Below are positions 41,293 through 51,180 of a DNA stretch of 64,000 nucleotides, piece after piece. Location of the stretch: positions 62,001 to 126,000 of the forward strand of contig BCKQ01000017.1 in assembly GCA_001600695.1 (NCBI GenBank). Direction: 5' to 3'. The translations under genes were made by a program, and so were the position numbers. The notes below the pieces were generated by a model that worked only from the letters and a program-made list of their open reading frames with translations, ran no database searches and had not been told where the DNA came from. Source of the DNA: Ascoidea asiatica. Taxonomy: Eukaryota > Ascomycota > Saccharomycetes > Ascoideales > Ascoideaceae. Each line of letters opens with the position of its first letter. Position 1 is the first letter of the stretch.

Positions 41293-44200
41293 TTACACCT
41301 CCGCCTGTATATTATTCTGTTGTCCCAAATTTTGATTTTCATTTATTGCATTTGTTAGTTTTTCTTTTAAATTTTGACCCAAAGGCTCTTCTTTATTTTC
41401 ATTTTGACCTATCAACTGATTCACATCAGGTTGTGTATCTTGTCCAAATAATATTTCTTGATTTGAATCTGGTTTTGGTTCAGCTATTTGATTTTCTTTT
41501 AGCTGGGTATCTTCTCCAAACACTTGATTGGAATTTTCTATTTGTCCTTCAATATTATTAGAATGCTCTCCAGGTACTAGATTATTCAGATTATCTTGTC
41601 CAAATAATTGTTCAGTTTCTTGTCCAAATATTTTTTCTTCTACTGGAGAATCAGGAATAGGTATTTGTTCTCCTTGTTCTTTAGCTATTTCTGCATCTTT
41701 ATTTCCCTGTAATGCAACGTCTCCTTCTTGGTTCAAAGGCTTTTCAATTTCAATATCATTTTCTTTTTCATTTTGAATATTTTCTGAATTTTCTTTTGAA
41801 ACTTGTTCTTGTTTTTGACCTAAAATTAATTCTTGAAGTTGTAAAATTTTCTCTTCAAGAGCCAGTAGTTTTCCATCATCGACATTATCCTTTGGTTGAT
41901 TCTGATTCTCTTGATTTGATTCGTTTTCATTTCCTTCTCTAGATTGTTCTTGTTCTTCTTGTTTGGGTTCTTCTCTATTCTCTTCATTAGGTTCCTCCTT
42001 TGGTTCTTCCTTTGATTCCTCTTTAGGTTCTTCTTGAGGCTCTTCCTTAGGTTCTTCCTTAGGAGGCTCTTCTTTGGGTGGCTCTTCATTTCGTTGTTCT
42101 TGACTTGGTTGTTCTTCCCCTTCTTCATTTTCAACAATAGGAATGTATGGTTTTGGCAAATCATTATCTAACATATATAAATAAAAATCTTCACCATAAT
42201 TTGATAAGTCGATTAAATTATTTAAAGGGTCCTTTTCATCTTCTTTATAAGTATATTCTTGACCTGAAATAAATGCATAATGCTCTTCTAAAAGACCATT
42301 AAGTTTTAAATACTCAATTAAAACATTATGATTTTGATTAAATAATACCAAATAATCTTCGTCATCAATAAATTCTTTTTCATCTTGAAAATTTTTAGTG
42401 AAATCATTTAATTCTTTTCTATATTTATCACCTAATAAAACTAATTTATCTAATTTTTTAGCAATTTCATATTCAACCAGTTCTATACTTAATGGTGCCA
42501 TATTTGCATCATTTGCTTCATTAATTCTATCAATATTACCATTGAAAAAACCTTTTAAAATAAGTTGAATAGCACTTGGATCTAGCCATTGACCTATTTT
42601 TTTAAAGAAAAAATTATCTTTAAATTCAATTTTCAAAGACTCATGTCTATATTCCCTTTTTAATAAAGTTTTATATTGATTTGGTACCAATGCAGTTCCA
42701 CCAGAAACTAATTTAGTTTTTTTAAAAGGAACAATTTCATCATAAGATACAAAATGATTATTTCTACAATTAAAAATTTGTAATCTTAAATTTCTTTGTA
42801 AAAAAATTTGTTCAAATTCTTTTGTATTTTGTAATAATTCAAGATATGCACTATTATAACCAACATCATTTTTAACTTTTTTAAATTGTTCTTCAAATTT
42901 TTGATCCATAAATTGAAAAGTTTCAAAATTTAATTTTGTTCTATATCTTGTTGGAGTTCTAGTATTTGATAAACTTAAACCAGTTAAATCAATATAAAAA
43001 CCCGTTCTAACATCAATGAATCTTGCATCAATTCTATTTAAACCAGCTTCTTTTTCTCTTCTAGACATATAAGTATTACAATCTAAATAGTATTCTCCAA
43101 AACCTTGAGTAACATCTTCCATAATAATAGTATTATTATAATTAAGACAAAGTCTATTTAAATCTCTTATAGATAATTGTAAATCAATATCATCTTCCCA
43201 AGGAAAATTTGCATTTCCAAAATACCAAGATAATAAAGTACCATGACCTAACCAACTTTTAATTGAAATTGCTTCAGTAAATTTGAACCAATTTTTAAGC
43301 ATTTTTTCTAGAGCTATTTTTTGTTGTTCTTCATTAAAAGATATACCTTGAAAGAAACGCCAATCAAAATGAGAACCATCTAATTGTTTTTTTTTATTTT
43401 TTTTATCTTTTTCTTGATCTTTATTTTTTTTTGGAGGTTTTGGTAATTGAACTTCATGAAAATATTTTCCAGGATTTAAATTAAAAGTTGAAAATTTTAA
43501 AGATCTATAATAATTTAATTGATTTGGAGTTAAAAGATCTCTTAATTTTAATAATCTCATATTATCCATTCTTTGAATTAAATTATCACTACTAATTGAT
43601 TTATCTAAAATTAAATTTTTTTTAATTTCTTCTTCATCAACTAATTTTTCAAATAATTTGATAACTTTTGGAGCATTAAAATAAAAAGAATCAATAGAAA
43701 TTGAATATGGATTATTATGATGATCAGTACTAAATTCTTTTTCAATTTGATTAAAAATTAATTTATTTTTATTATTATTCATATCATAACCAGGAGGTTT
43801 ATTTGTATTTATAGTTATATCTTCATTTAAATCTTTTTTTGTATCAATTAAATAATCAGTTATTGCTTCAAATTCTTTTAATGGATCAACAAAAACATCA
43901 GAATTTTGATCAAAATTTGGGTGTAATTTATAATAATTTGAAAGATATTTACTTATATAACCATTTTCTAATAATCTTTCACTTTTTATAATATTATTTT
44001 TTTCATCTTTATTTAAAAAATCATATGGTTCTGAATCTAATCTTTCAGGAATTTTAAAATTGATTTCAAATCTTTTTGAAAGTAATTTATCATTTAATAA
44101 AGTCATTTTAAATGGACGTACAGCATAATTATTAACATTATTATAATTATAAAGATAAGATTTACCTTCCATAACTTCTTTTTCAGGTAATCTTCTTTGA

Positions 44201-45345
44201 TCAGTTGCATTAAATATAACAAAACCTAAGAATGGTTGAACATTTTTATCTAAATAATTATAAAATTTTTTTAAATCACCAATTTCTTTTTTTCTATAAA
44301 AATCATGTAAAAAATAAAAAAAATCATGATCTTTACAAAATGGATGAGATGTTTGTCTTGCAGGAATTTTTAATTTATTATCTAAATTAATATAATTATT
44401 TTGAATTATATCAGTTTTTGATAAAGAAGGATAATTATTAAAATGAAAAGATTGAAAAAGATCTGGATTTAAATTTAAATCATTTAAAATTTGATTTAAT
44501 TTTAAATTATCATAATTATCTAAAGTTGATAAATCATTATCTAATAACATAAAACATGAGGAAGTTTTATTAAAAATTTCTATAATTCTTGACATATCTA
44601 AATCATTATTTTCAGAATTTGGATTTTGTAAAAAATTAAATAAATTATATTGTATATAAAAAAAATAATTAATTTGATTATTTAAAATTGATAAATCAAC
44701 AAAATCATACCAATTAAAAGGTAAAAATAATTGATTTGGATTTAAAGCATTATTTGAAATTAAATTTAATTTTATATCATTTAAATATATACCTAAAGTT
44801 AATTTATAATCATAATTTGTTGTTAAAGGTAAAACTCTATTAAGAGAATTATAATTATTTTTTAAATTTAAAAAATTATTAATATAAAATTTATTAATTT
44901 TTGTTAAAGATCTTAAATTTGATTTCATATAATTAAATAAATTATTAATTTTATTAATAATAATTGGATTTGATTTTATTAAGAAATTAATTTTTTTATT
45001 AAAAGTAATTTTTAAATTTTTATTATTAAATAATTTAAAAAATTTAAATTCATTTATTTGATTTTTTTGATCATTATCATTAAAATAATTTAAAATTAAA
45101 TCATTTTTTATTGATTTTTTTTGATTTATTAAATTTTCATTAAATTTATTAATATTATTTAATTTATTATTTACTTTATAATTTAATGGTTTTTTATTAT
45201 TGTTAATATTAATATTAAAATTTGATAAATAATTTAATTTTGAATCAGAAGATAAAGAGAAATTTAAGAAAAGTAAAAAAGCTAGTATTGAAGAATAAGT
45301 TAATATTCTAAATAATTTTTTACTATTACGACGAGATCGAGCCAT
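41293..45345 (-). CDS. MNN4: Mnn4-type LicD-domain regulator of mannosylphosphorylation, copy A
   Basis: A 1,350-residue type II membrane protein with a membrane anchor at about 11-32. The diverged luminal N half is Asn/Leu-rich. The central LicD/Mnn4 domain (about 650-920) contains D-G-S-H-F-D-W-R-F-F-Q-G, L-G-H-G-T-L-L-S-W-Y-F, F-P-W-E-D-D-I-D-L-Q near residue 715, R-I-D-A-R-F-I-D-V-R-T-G and I-F-N-C-R-N-N-H. Mnn4 promotes addition of mannose-phosphate to N- and O-glycans in the Golgi. The C tail (from about 1060) is acidic, with E-E-P-K repeats similar in style to the K/E repeats of S. cerevisiae Mnn4, a short Leu-rich coiled-coil segment, and many G-Q-x-x-Q motifs. It is a tandem paralog of the gene at 46841-49846, same strand. 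Confidence 0.88.
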   Translation of the reverse strand: MARSRRNSKKLFRILTYSSILAFLLFLNFSLSSDSKLNYLSNFNININNNKKPLNYKVNNKLNNINKFNENLINQKKSIKNDLILNYFNDNDQKNQINEFKFFKLFNNKNLKITFNKKINFLIKSNPIIINKINNLFNYMKSNLRSLTKINKFYINNFLNLKNNYNSLNRVLPLTTNYDYKLTLGIYLNDIKLNLISNNALNPNQLFLPFNWYDFVDLSILNNQINYFFYIQYNLFNFLQNPNSENNDLDMSRIIEIFNKTSSCFMLLDNDLSTLDNYDNLKLNQILNDLNLNPDLFQSFHFNNYPSLSKTDIIQNNYINLDNKLKIPARQTSHPFCKDHDFFYFLHDFYRKKEIGDLKKFYNYLDKNVQPFLGFVIFNATDQRRLPEKEVMEGKSYLYNYNNVNNYAVRPFKMTLLNDKLLSKRFEINFKIPERLDSEPYDFLNKDEKNNIIKSERLLENGYISKYLSNYYKLHPNFDQNSDVFVDPLKEFEAITDYLIDTKKDLNEDITINTNKPPGYDMNNNKNKLIFNQIEKEFSTDHHNNPYSISIDSFYFNAPKVIKLFEKLVDEEEIKKNLILDKSISSDNLIQRMDNMRLLKLRDLLTPNQLNYYRSLKFSTFNLNPGKYFHEVQLPKPPKKNKDQEKDKKNKKKQLDGSHFDWRFFQGISFNEEQQKIALEKMLKNWFKFTEAISIKSWLGHGTLLSWYFGNANFPWEDDIDLQLSIRDLNRLCLNYNNTIIMEDVTQGFGEYYLDCNTYMSRREKEAGLNRIDARFIDVRTGFYIDLTGLSLSNTRTPTRYRTKLNFETFQFMDQKFEEQFKKVKNDVGYNSAYLELLQNTKEFEQIFLQRNLRLQIFNCRNNHFVSYDEIVPFKKTKLVSGGTALVPNQYKTLLKREYRHESLKIEFKDNFFFKKIGQWLDPSAIQLILKGFFNGNIDRINEANDANMAPLSIELVEYEIAKKLDKLVLLGDKYRKELNDFTKNFQDEKEFIDDEDYLVLFNQNHNVLIEYLKLNGLLEEHYAFISGQEYTYKEDEKDPLNNLIDLSNYGEDFYLYMLDNDLPKPYIPIVENEEGEEQPSQEQRNEEPPKEEPPKEEPKEEPQEEPKEESKEEPKEEPNEENREEPKQEEQEQSREGNENESNQENQNQPKDNVDDGKLLALEEKILQLQELILGQKQEQVSKENSENIQNEKENDIEIEKPLNQEGDVALQGNKDAEIAKEQGEQIPIPDSPVEEKIFGQETEQLFGQDNLNNLVPGEHSNNIEGQIENSNQVFGEDTQLKENQIAEPKPDSNQEILFGQDTQPDVNQLIGQNENKEEPLGQNLKEKLTNAINENQNLGQQNNIQAEV

Positions 45346-45894
45346 ATTAATGAAGTTGTATTATTTAATCTTGAATTATTTTAATCATTCAAATTAAGAA
45401 TATAATTTGATTTGAATTGAATTGAATTGAATTGATTGAGGTTTATTATTATTATTAGATTAAGAATATTGATTAAATCTTTTTAAGCGATTGATTGATT
45501 GATTGACCAGTGATTGATTAGTGATTGATTTGTTTATTATTGATTGATTGAGTGATTGATTTATGAGTGAATGATTTCTATTGAATATTGACTATATATT
45601 ATTTTGAATATTACAATATAACAATATTAGAATATAATAATAATATTATATATATCAGTTGAAATGAATAAAATCAGATTCTAACTTGAATATATTCTTA
45701 ACGCTGACTTTTAAAAAGAAGTAGTGAAAGAAAAGGAGTTAAAAAAGAAAGAGAACTAGAACTAGAAATGGAAATAGAAATAGAAATAGAAATAAAATAG
45801 ACATAAATTTAGAAATAAAGCTTTGAGAAATAGTGAATAATGAATAACGAATAATGAAATAAAGGACTGAAAAGTTTGAAATTGAGTTGTAGCG

Positions 45895-45923
45895 CTGTTA
45901 GTGCTAACAGTACTATTAATAGT
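45895..45923. repeat. Adjacent palindromes flanked by TAGCGCTG direct repeats
   Basis: CTGTTAG-TG-CTAACAG (45895-45910) is followed one base later by the perfect palindrome ACTATTAATAGT (45912-45923). TAGCGCTG occurs at 45890-45897 and again at 45942-45949. Confidence 0.7.
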
Positions 45924-45966
45924 GGTGGGTGGTGGTGCTCCTAGCGCTGAGATGGAGAAGAGCTGA

Positions 45967-46010
45967 GGACGACGACGACGACGACGACGAAGAAGAAGAA
46001 GAAGAAGAAG
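45967..46010. repeat. (GAC)n(GAA)n compound microsatellite
   Basis: About seven GAC units followed by about seven GAA units, at the left edge of the GC island. Confidence 0.9.
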
Positions 46011-46840
46011 CTACGTGAAATGAAACTGCACTCGAGAAGTTGCCAGGAATCGTAAATCAGCACACTGAGATCTAGGACGCAGACGTGGCGGTGCTGCGCC
46101 AAGGGGTGCGCCGCCCGCTGCAGCCCAAGCTGGCCACGCGACCTTTTCCCTGCCGCACAGCACCAAAGCGGAAGAAAAAAAGAAATGCGGAAACAAACAA
46201 CAGAAAAAAACAGAAAGAAACAAAGCAGATCACTTGCCCGATACGGTTTATTTGTGGCAGTGCACACAATTTAAGGTTAAGCTTAGCGCTGCACCCGCGG
46301 GTCCACAAAACCTTAGTTTCCTCCTGAAATTGGCCCTGCTTGTTTGAGTCCCTCTGAATTCTGGGATCTTGGTTGGTTGTCTGCTGCTGGTCTTCCCAAT
46401 CGGGCAACTTCTAACAAGCTCCCTCTGAATGCAAACGTCGATCACACGCGTACTCTCCAAAAGCAAATATTTATTTATTTGTTATCAGATTTCAAACTGT
46501 AAACAAAACAAAACAAACAAACAAGAAAAAAACAACTATTGAAATCCAGTCGCGTGGTTCAAAGTCTAAGTTTTGTCTTTTAGGAGATCCATGAAAATGG
46601 TCTCATTGTCTGCTATATAAAAAAAATATTTAGAGTTAATGTTACAAATAATAAATAAAGAAAGGTTATAAAGAAAAGATATGGATGAATATAAAAATAT
46701 GAAGAGAGAATTATGATTAACAACAACAATGAATATAAGAAAGGATAAAAATATAAAAGCAGATTTAGAAAGAATAAAAAGAATTGAATATAAAAATAAA
46801 AACGGTTAAAGGTTAATGGTTATTATTGACTGGTTTCATA

Positions 46841-49800
46841 TCATATAACATTTTTGATTTCTTCTTCTTCTTCTTCATCTTCATTTAATTCTTGTAAATC
46901 AAATTCATTATTAATTCTATTAAATTCATTTTCTTCATTTTTATCTTCAATTAAATATTCTGCATTCAAATTTTTTCTATAATGTTCATTAATAATTTTA
47001 TGAGTTTTTAAATAATGTAATAATATTTCTTCCTTTTCTTTTAGTAATATTAAAAAATATTCTTCTTTGATATAGCTATCAAAATTTATATATTTATTAC
47101 CTTTATAATCATAATCAAATTCTTTAAATTCTCCATTAATTTCATCATTTTCATTAAATTTTATTTTTCTTGAAATCATTTCAATTTTTTGAAAATTTCT
47201 ATCAATTTCCATTCCAATTTTCTCAATTAAACTCTTTTCCTCATCTTTATTCATAATACTTTCATTTTCATTTTCATTTTCATTTTCATTATTTAATTTT
47301 AAATTTTTTAAATTATTTTTATAAAAATCTTTTAAAATTTCTTTAAATTTATCAATTTCAATCCATTCTCCAATTCTTTTAAAATATATAATTATTCGTA
47401 CTTTTTTGGAAACTTTTGTTGGATCATGAATATTACGAAAAATTATATTCTTATTAAATATTGGTTTTAATGATTTATATCCATATTCATTAATTAAAAT
47501 TCTTTTAAAATCTTTTGGTATATATCCTTCTTCATATCCATATTTATTTTCTAAAAATCTTAATGGTATTAAATCTTCATATTTTATAAAATGATTATTA
47601 CGACAATTAAATATTTTTAATTCTGAATTATCTTTTAATCTTTTAAAAATATTTTCTCCATTTCCTTTATCTTTAAAAATATTTAATAAATTTTTATATT
47701 CTTCATCATTTCCATTTTCATCTTCTTTGTAATTTAATTTTAAATCTAAATTATTATTTCCATTTTTATCTAAAAATCTTCTTGGTTTCTCAGTATTTGA
47801 AAAACTTAATCCAGTTATATCAATATACATACCATTTTTAACATCAATAAATCTTGCATCAATTCTATTTTTACCAGAATCTTTTTCTCTACTAAAAATA
47901 TCAAAATTACAATCTAAATAATATTCTCCAATTCTATCTTTTTCATTTTTATTATCTAATTCTTCAATTATTAAACTATTATTATAATTTAAACATAAAA
48001 AATTTAATTCTCTTATTGACATTTGTAAATCTAAATCTCTATCCCATGGAAATATATTACTATTAAAATACCATGATAATAATGTACCATGACTTAACCA
48101 ACTTTTAACTTTAATAGATTCAGTAAATTTAAAAAAATTTTTTAATAAATTTTTTAAAATAATTTTTTTAAATTTTTCTTCTTTAATACCTTGAAAAAAT
48201 CTCCAATCATAATGTGATCCATCTTTTTTAATTACATTACATTCATAAAAATATTTTTTATTAAATTTATTATCATTTGAATAATTTTTTATCCAATTTT
48301 TTAAACTTTTAAAATAATTAATTTGATTTAAAGTTAATAAATTTAAATCTAAATTATTAAAAATTTTATAAACATTTGTATAATTAAAATAAAAATTATC
48401 AATTGATAAATAATTTTCATTTTTTTTTAAATTTAATTTATCTTTTAATTTATCATCAATTGGATTATTTAATTCATCTCTTAAGAAATATTTATATAAT
48501 TCAAAATTATTTGAATTTATTTCATTTATTATTAAGTTTTTTTCTTTTATTAAATTTATGATCTCTTCTTCTTCTTTATTTAAATCAATTTCAATTTCTT
48601 CAATTTCTTTTTCTTCATTATTTTTGTTATTATTAAATGAAAAAATTTGATTGAAAAATTCAACATTTTCAAATAATCTTTCACTTTTTACAGGAGTATT
48701 GAATACTTTATTCTTAATTTCAATTTGATTTTCATTATCCATTTCATTATCACTATTGATATTTTCAATTTTATTTAAATTAATTTCAAATTTTTTTAAA
48801 ATATTATCATTTGTTAAAAAAACCAATTTAAATGGTTTTGCATTATAACCATTAATATTATTATAATTATAAAGAAAAGATTTTCCATAAAAAATTCTTT
48901 TTTCAATAGATAATTTTTTAATAATTGGATTAATTATATTTAAACTTATAAAAGGTTGTAATTTGAAATCATTATTACTGTTGGATAATGGATTGAATTT
49001 GAATTGATTGAATTCAATACAATTATTATTAGTATTTTCTCTGATTAATTGTATATCATTTGGTGAAAATTCATTATTTATATTTATATCATTACTTATG
49101 AAATTATTGATTTCATTTAATAAATTTTGATCGAAATTAATTAAATTTTCATTATCAATATCAGAACATGAAGAATATGAATTAAATAATTGTAATAATT
49201 TAATTTGATCTCTTTGATTAATTGAATTATTATAAGATTTTATGAAAAAATTGATGAAATTTATATAATTATTTAAAATTGATAAATTTGTAAAATCATA
49301 CCAACTAAAAGGTAAATAAATATTATTTATATTAAAATTTTCAATTTCTTTATTATTGATTAATAAAATTTTTATATAATTTAAATATATTGATAAAGTT
49401 AATTTATAATTAAAATTTGAATTTAAAGAAAAATTTGAATTTTTTTTAAGATAATTTTTTAATAAATTTATTGATAAATTTATTGATAAATTTTTATTTG
49501 AAATTGAATTTTTTTTTATAAATTCAATATTTTTATTAGAATTTATTAAAATATTTAATTTTTCATTCCATGATAATGGACAATCAGGTTTAAAGATTGA
49601 ATAGAAATCTAATTTTTTTAATTTTATTAAATTACTTTCATTATTTTCATCATTATTATCTTTTATTGGATCATTGATGATTTGATTATTGATTATTGGA
49701 TCATCTTTTAAAATCTTATTTATATTATCATTTATATCTATAGCAATTTTAGGAGTTTGAATATTATAAATTAAAAATAATAATAGAATTGAAGCATAAA

Positions 49801-49846
49801 TTGAAAGTTTTATTATTTTATTCTTTCGAAAGAAATGTAAAACCAT
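46841..49846 (-). CDS. Mnn4-type LicD-domain protein, copy B
   Basis: A 1,001-residue type II membrane protein with a membrane anchor at about 12-26. It is collinear with copy A through D-G-S-H-Y-D-W-R-F-F-Q-G, L-S-H-G-T-L-L-S-W-Y-F, F-P-W-D-R-D-L-D-L-Q (near residue 600), R-I-D-A-R-F-I-D-V and I-F-N-C-R-N-N-H. The presumed role is the same as Mnn4/Mnn14: stimulating mannosylphosphate transfer in the Golgi. It differs from copy A in lacking the long E-E-P-K tail and having Arg inside the acidic W-D-x-D-x-D motif. It ends in a short Glu/Asn-rich tail. Tandem placement on the same strand indicates local duplication; the extensive divergence indicates an old one. Confidence 0.87.
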   Translation of the reverse strand: MVLHFFRKNKIIKLSIYASILLLFLIYNIQTPKIAIDINDNINKILKDDPIINNQIINDPIKDNNDENNESNLIKLKKLDFYSIFKPDCPLSWNEKLNILINSNKNIEFIKKNSISNKNLSINLSINLLKNYLKKNSNFSLNSNFNYKLTLSIYLNYIKILLINNKEIENFNINNIYLPFSWYDFTNLSILNNYINFINFFIKSYNNSINQRDQIKLLQLFNSYSSCSDIDNENLINFDQNLLNEINNFISNDININNEFSPNDIQLIRENTNNNCIEFNQFKFNPLSNSNNDFKLQPFISLNIINPIIKKLSIEKRIFYGKSFLYNYNNINGYNAKPFKLVFLTNDNILKKFEINLNKIENINSDNEMDNENQIEIKNKVFNTPVKSERLFENVEFFNQIFSFNNNKNNEEKEIEEIEIDLNKEEEEIINLIKEKNLIINEINSNNFELYKYFLRDELNNPIDDKLKDKLNLKKNENYLSIDNFYFNYTNVYKIFNNLDLNLLTLNQINYFKSLKNWIKNYSNDNKFNKKYFYECNVIKKDGSHYDWRFFQGIKEEKFKKIILKNLLKNFFKFTESIKVKSWLSHGTLLSWYFNSNIFPWDRDLDLQMSIRELNFLCLNYNNSLIIEELDNKNEKDRIGEYYLDCNFDIFSREKDSGKNRIDARFIDVKNGMYIDITGLSFSNTEKPRRFLDKNGNNNLDLKLNYKEDENGNDEEYKNLLNIFKDKGNGENIFKRLKDNSELKIFNCRNNHFIKYEDLIPLRFLENKYGYEEGYIPKDFKRILINEYGYKSLKPIFNKNIIFRNIHDPTKVSKKVRIIIYFKRIGEWIEIDKFKEILKDFYKNNLKNLKLNNENENENENESIMNKDEEKSLIEKIGMEIDRNFQKIEMISRKIKFNENDEINGEFKEFDYDYKGNKYINFDSYIKEEYFLILLKEKEEILLHYLKTHKIINEHYRKNLNAEYLIEDKNEENEFNRINNEFDLQELNEDEEEEEEIKNVI

Positions 49847-51180
49847 TTTTGTAGAGATGATTTCTGGAAATATATAGCAAATTCAATAAAACAACATTAA
49901 CTAACATAAGTAACATAAATTAAAAGAATATAAAAGCAAAAAGAGAAAAGATAATATATATGAAAAGCTGTGAAAGTTTTCAATAGTTTTCAATAGTTTT
50001 CAATTAGTTTGAATTGAGTTGAATTAAATAGAGATAAATCCAAAGATATTTTTATAAAAGAATTGAAGAGGTATGTAAAGAAATAGTAGTGAAAATAGTG
50101 AATTGCTACGTATTTTTATATCTCGGTTACTTCTATTTATCACTATTGTTGGTTAAATACTGCCATTGGTAAGTGAGTAGATGGCGCAAGTGAATTGGGG
50201 CTAGCAACCGAGCGTGGAGTCTAGACTCTCTGCAGATCGGTCGGGGTCTGGCTCGAGGGGCGTGAGAGGTCTGGGGTCGGAGGGCAGCTAGCAATAAACC
50301 AGCGCACTTAGCGAAGCCAAAGCCGGTGGGGACACCTCCTCATCGGACCGATGTCCACCGGAAAATAACCATATCGGATAAAAGATATATATACGAACCA
50401 CATACGGGTTTGGTCTGTGCCAAGACAGCAAAAAAACGCAGGAAAGCTTGTCTGCAAAACCCGCAAATGCAAGTTGACTTGCTAACATTTATATTGTACA
50501 TGGTTATGCTGTTAAAGGTATATCACCATACCAGTGGATCTAATGATAAAATATATTCCGATTACTATTTACGAAGTAGGAAACAGCTGGTCGGAATAGA
50601 AAGCTCACCGTTGAATGTTCACAGAGACATCCGGTTATGAAACGCACAACCACTCGCGGTGGCAACTCCAAGATCTGGGTTAGAGCCCTAACATGGTTGA
50701 TTTGTGGCGTAGCTTGTAAAAATGATTTTAGCCTTACGAGATTCGGAGTGAGAATTTCATTCAGAGAAGACAAAAGAGAAAAGAGACGGAGAAAAGAGCG
50801 ATATAATACTAAGAGTACTAATAATACTAAGCACCATTAAAAGCACTAAGCATTAACAGTGTAGATGCTATCAAAACGATCGTTAAAGATTAGACCTATT
50901 TGCCCCAGATTGAGCAGATTAATAATATTAGGTATATCTATTAAGTATTTTTATATACAGCATGCAATTGCAATTTTACAAATAACCTCAAAACTTATCC
51001 TTCACATATTTATTTAATCCTTTAGCCATTCTGATTATATTCTTATTAAACCTGTTAAACCTGATTATATTTTGTTTATATTCTTTTTACTGTTTTTGAA
51101 TTGCAATATTTAATCTTATAAACTTCTCTTTTTACTCTTTAATTTCTCCTAAATTAATAACTTTCAATAATTAATCTTCA
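49847..51180. other. Divergent promoter MNN4-like B / PHO8-like with GC island
   Basis: The island spans about 50160-50800; bases 50221-50280 count 40 G/C of 60. It includes GTTAG-AGCC-CTAAC (50678-50691), whose AGCCCTAAC part resembles the Tbf1 site ARCCCTAA. Open frames on both strands (50288-50840) have no recognisable homology and are treated as noncoding. Confidence 0.55.
50678..50691. promoter_or_regulatory. Possible Tbf1-type site in a short inverted repeat
   Basis: GTTAGAGCCCTAAC has 5-bp arms and contains AGCCCTAA, matching ARCCCTAA. It is about 490 bp upstream of the PHO8-like gene. A single site and short match, so tentative. Confidence 0.3.

Larger units (their letters stand above)
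45346..46840. other. Intergenic region between MNN4-like paralogs, with GC island
   Basis: A 1.5-kb spacer. GATT repeats (about 45485-45560) precede adjacent palindromes at 45895-45923. (GAC)n/(GAA)n runs (45967-46010) lead into a GC island (about 45930-46400) in which 46081-46140 counts 46 G/C of 60. An ACGCGT (MCB-type) site is at 46446-46451. Overlapping open frames on both strands within the island show no recognisable homology. Confidence 0.55.

Noticed and set aside
45941-46466. Open frames in the GC island between the MNN4-like genes
   Set aside because: Mutually overlapping frames on both strands; composition explains their length.
50288-50840. Open frames in the MNN4-like B / PHO8 GC island
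   Set aside because: No recognisable protein and frames open on both strands; an LTR-type element was considered but no terminal repeats or target duplication were seen.
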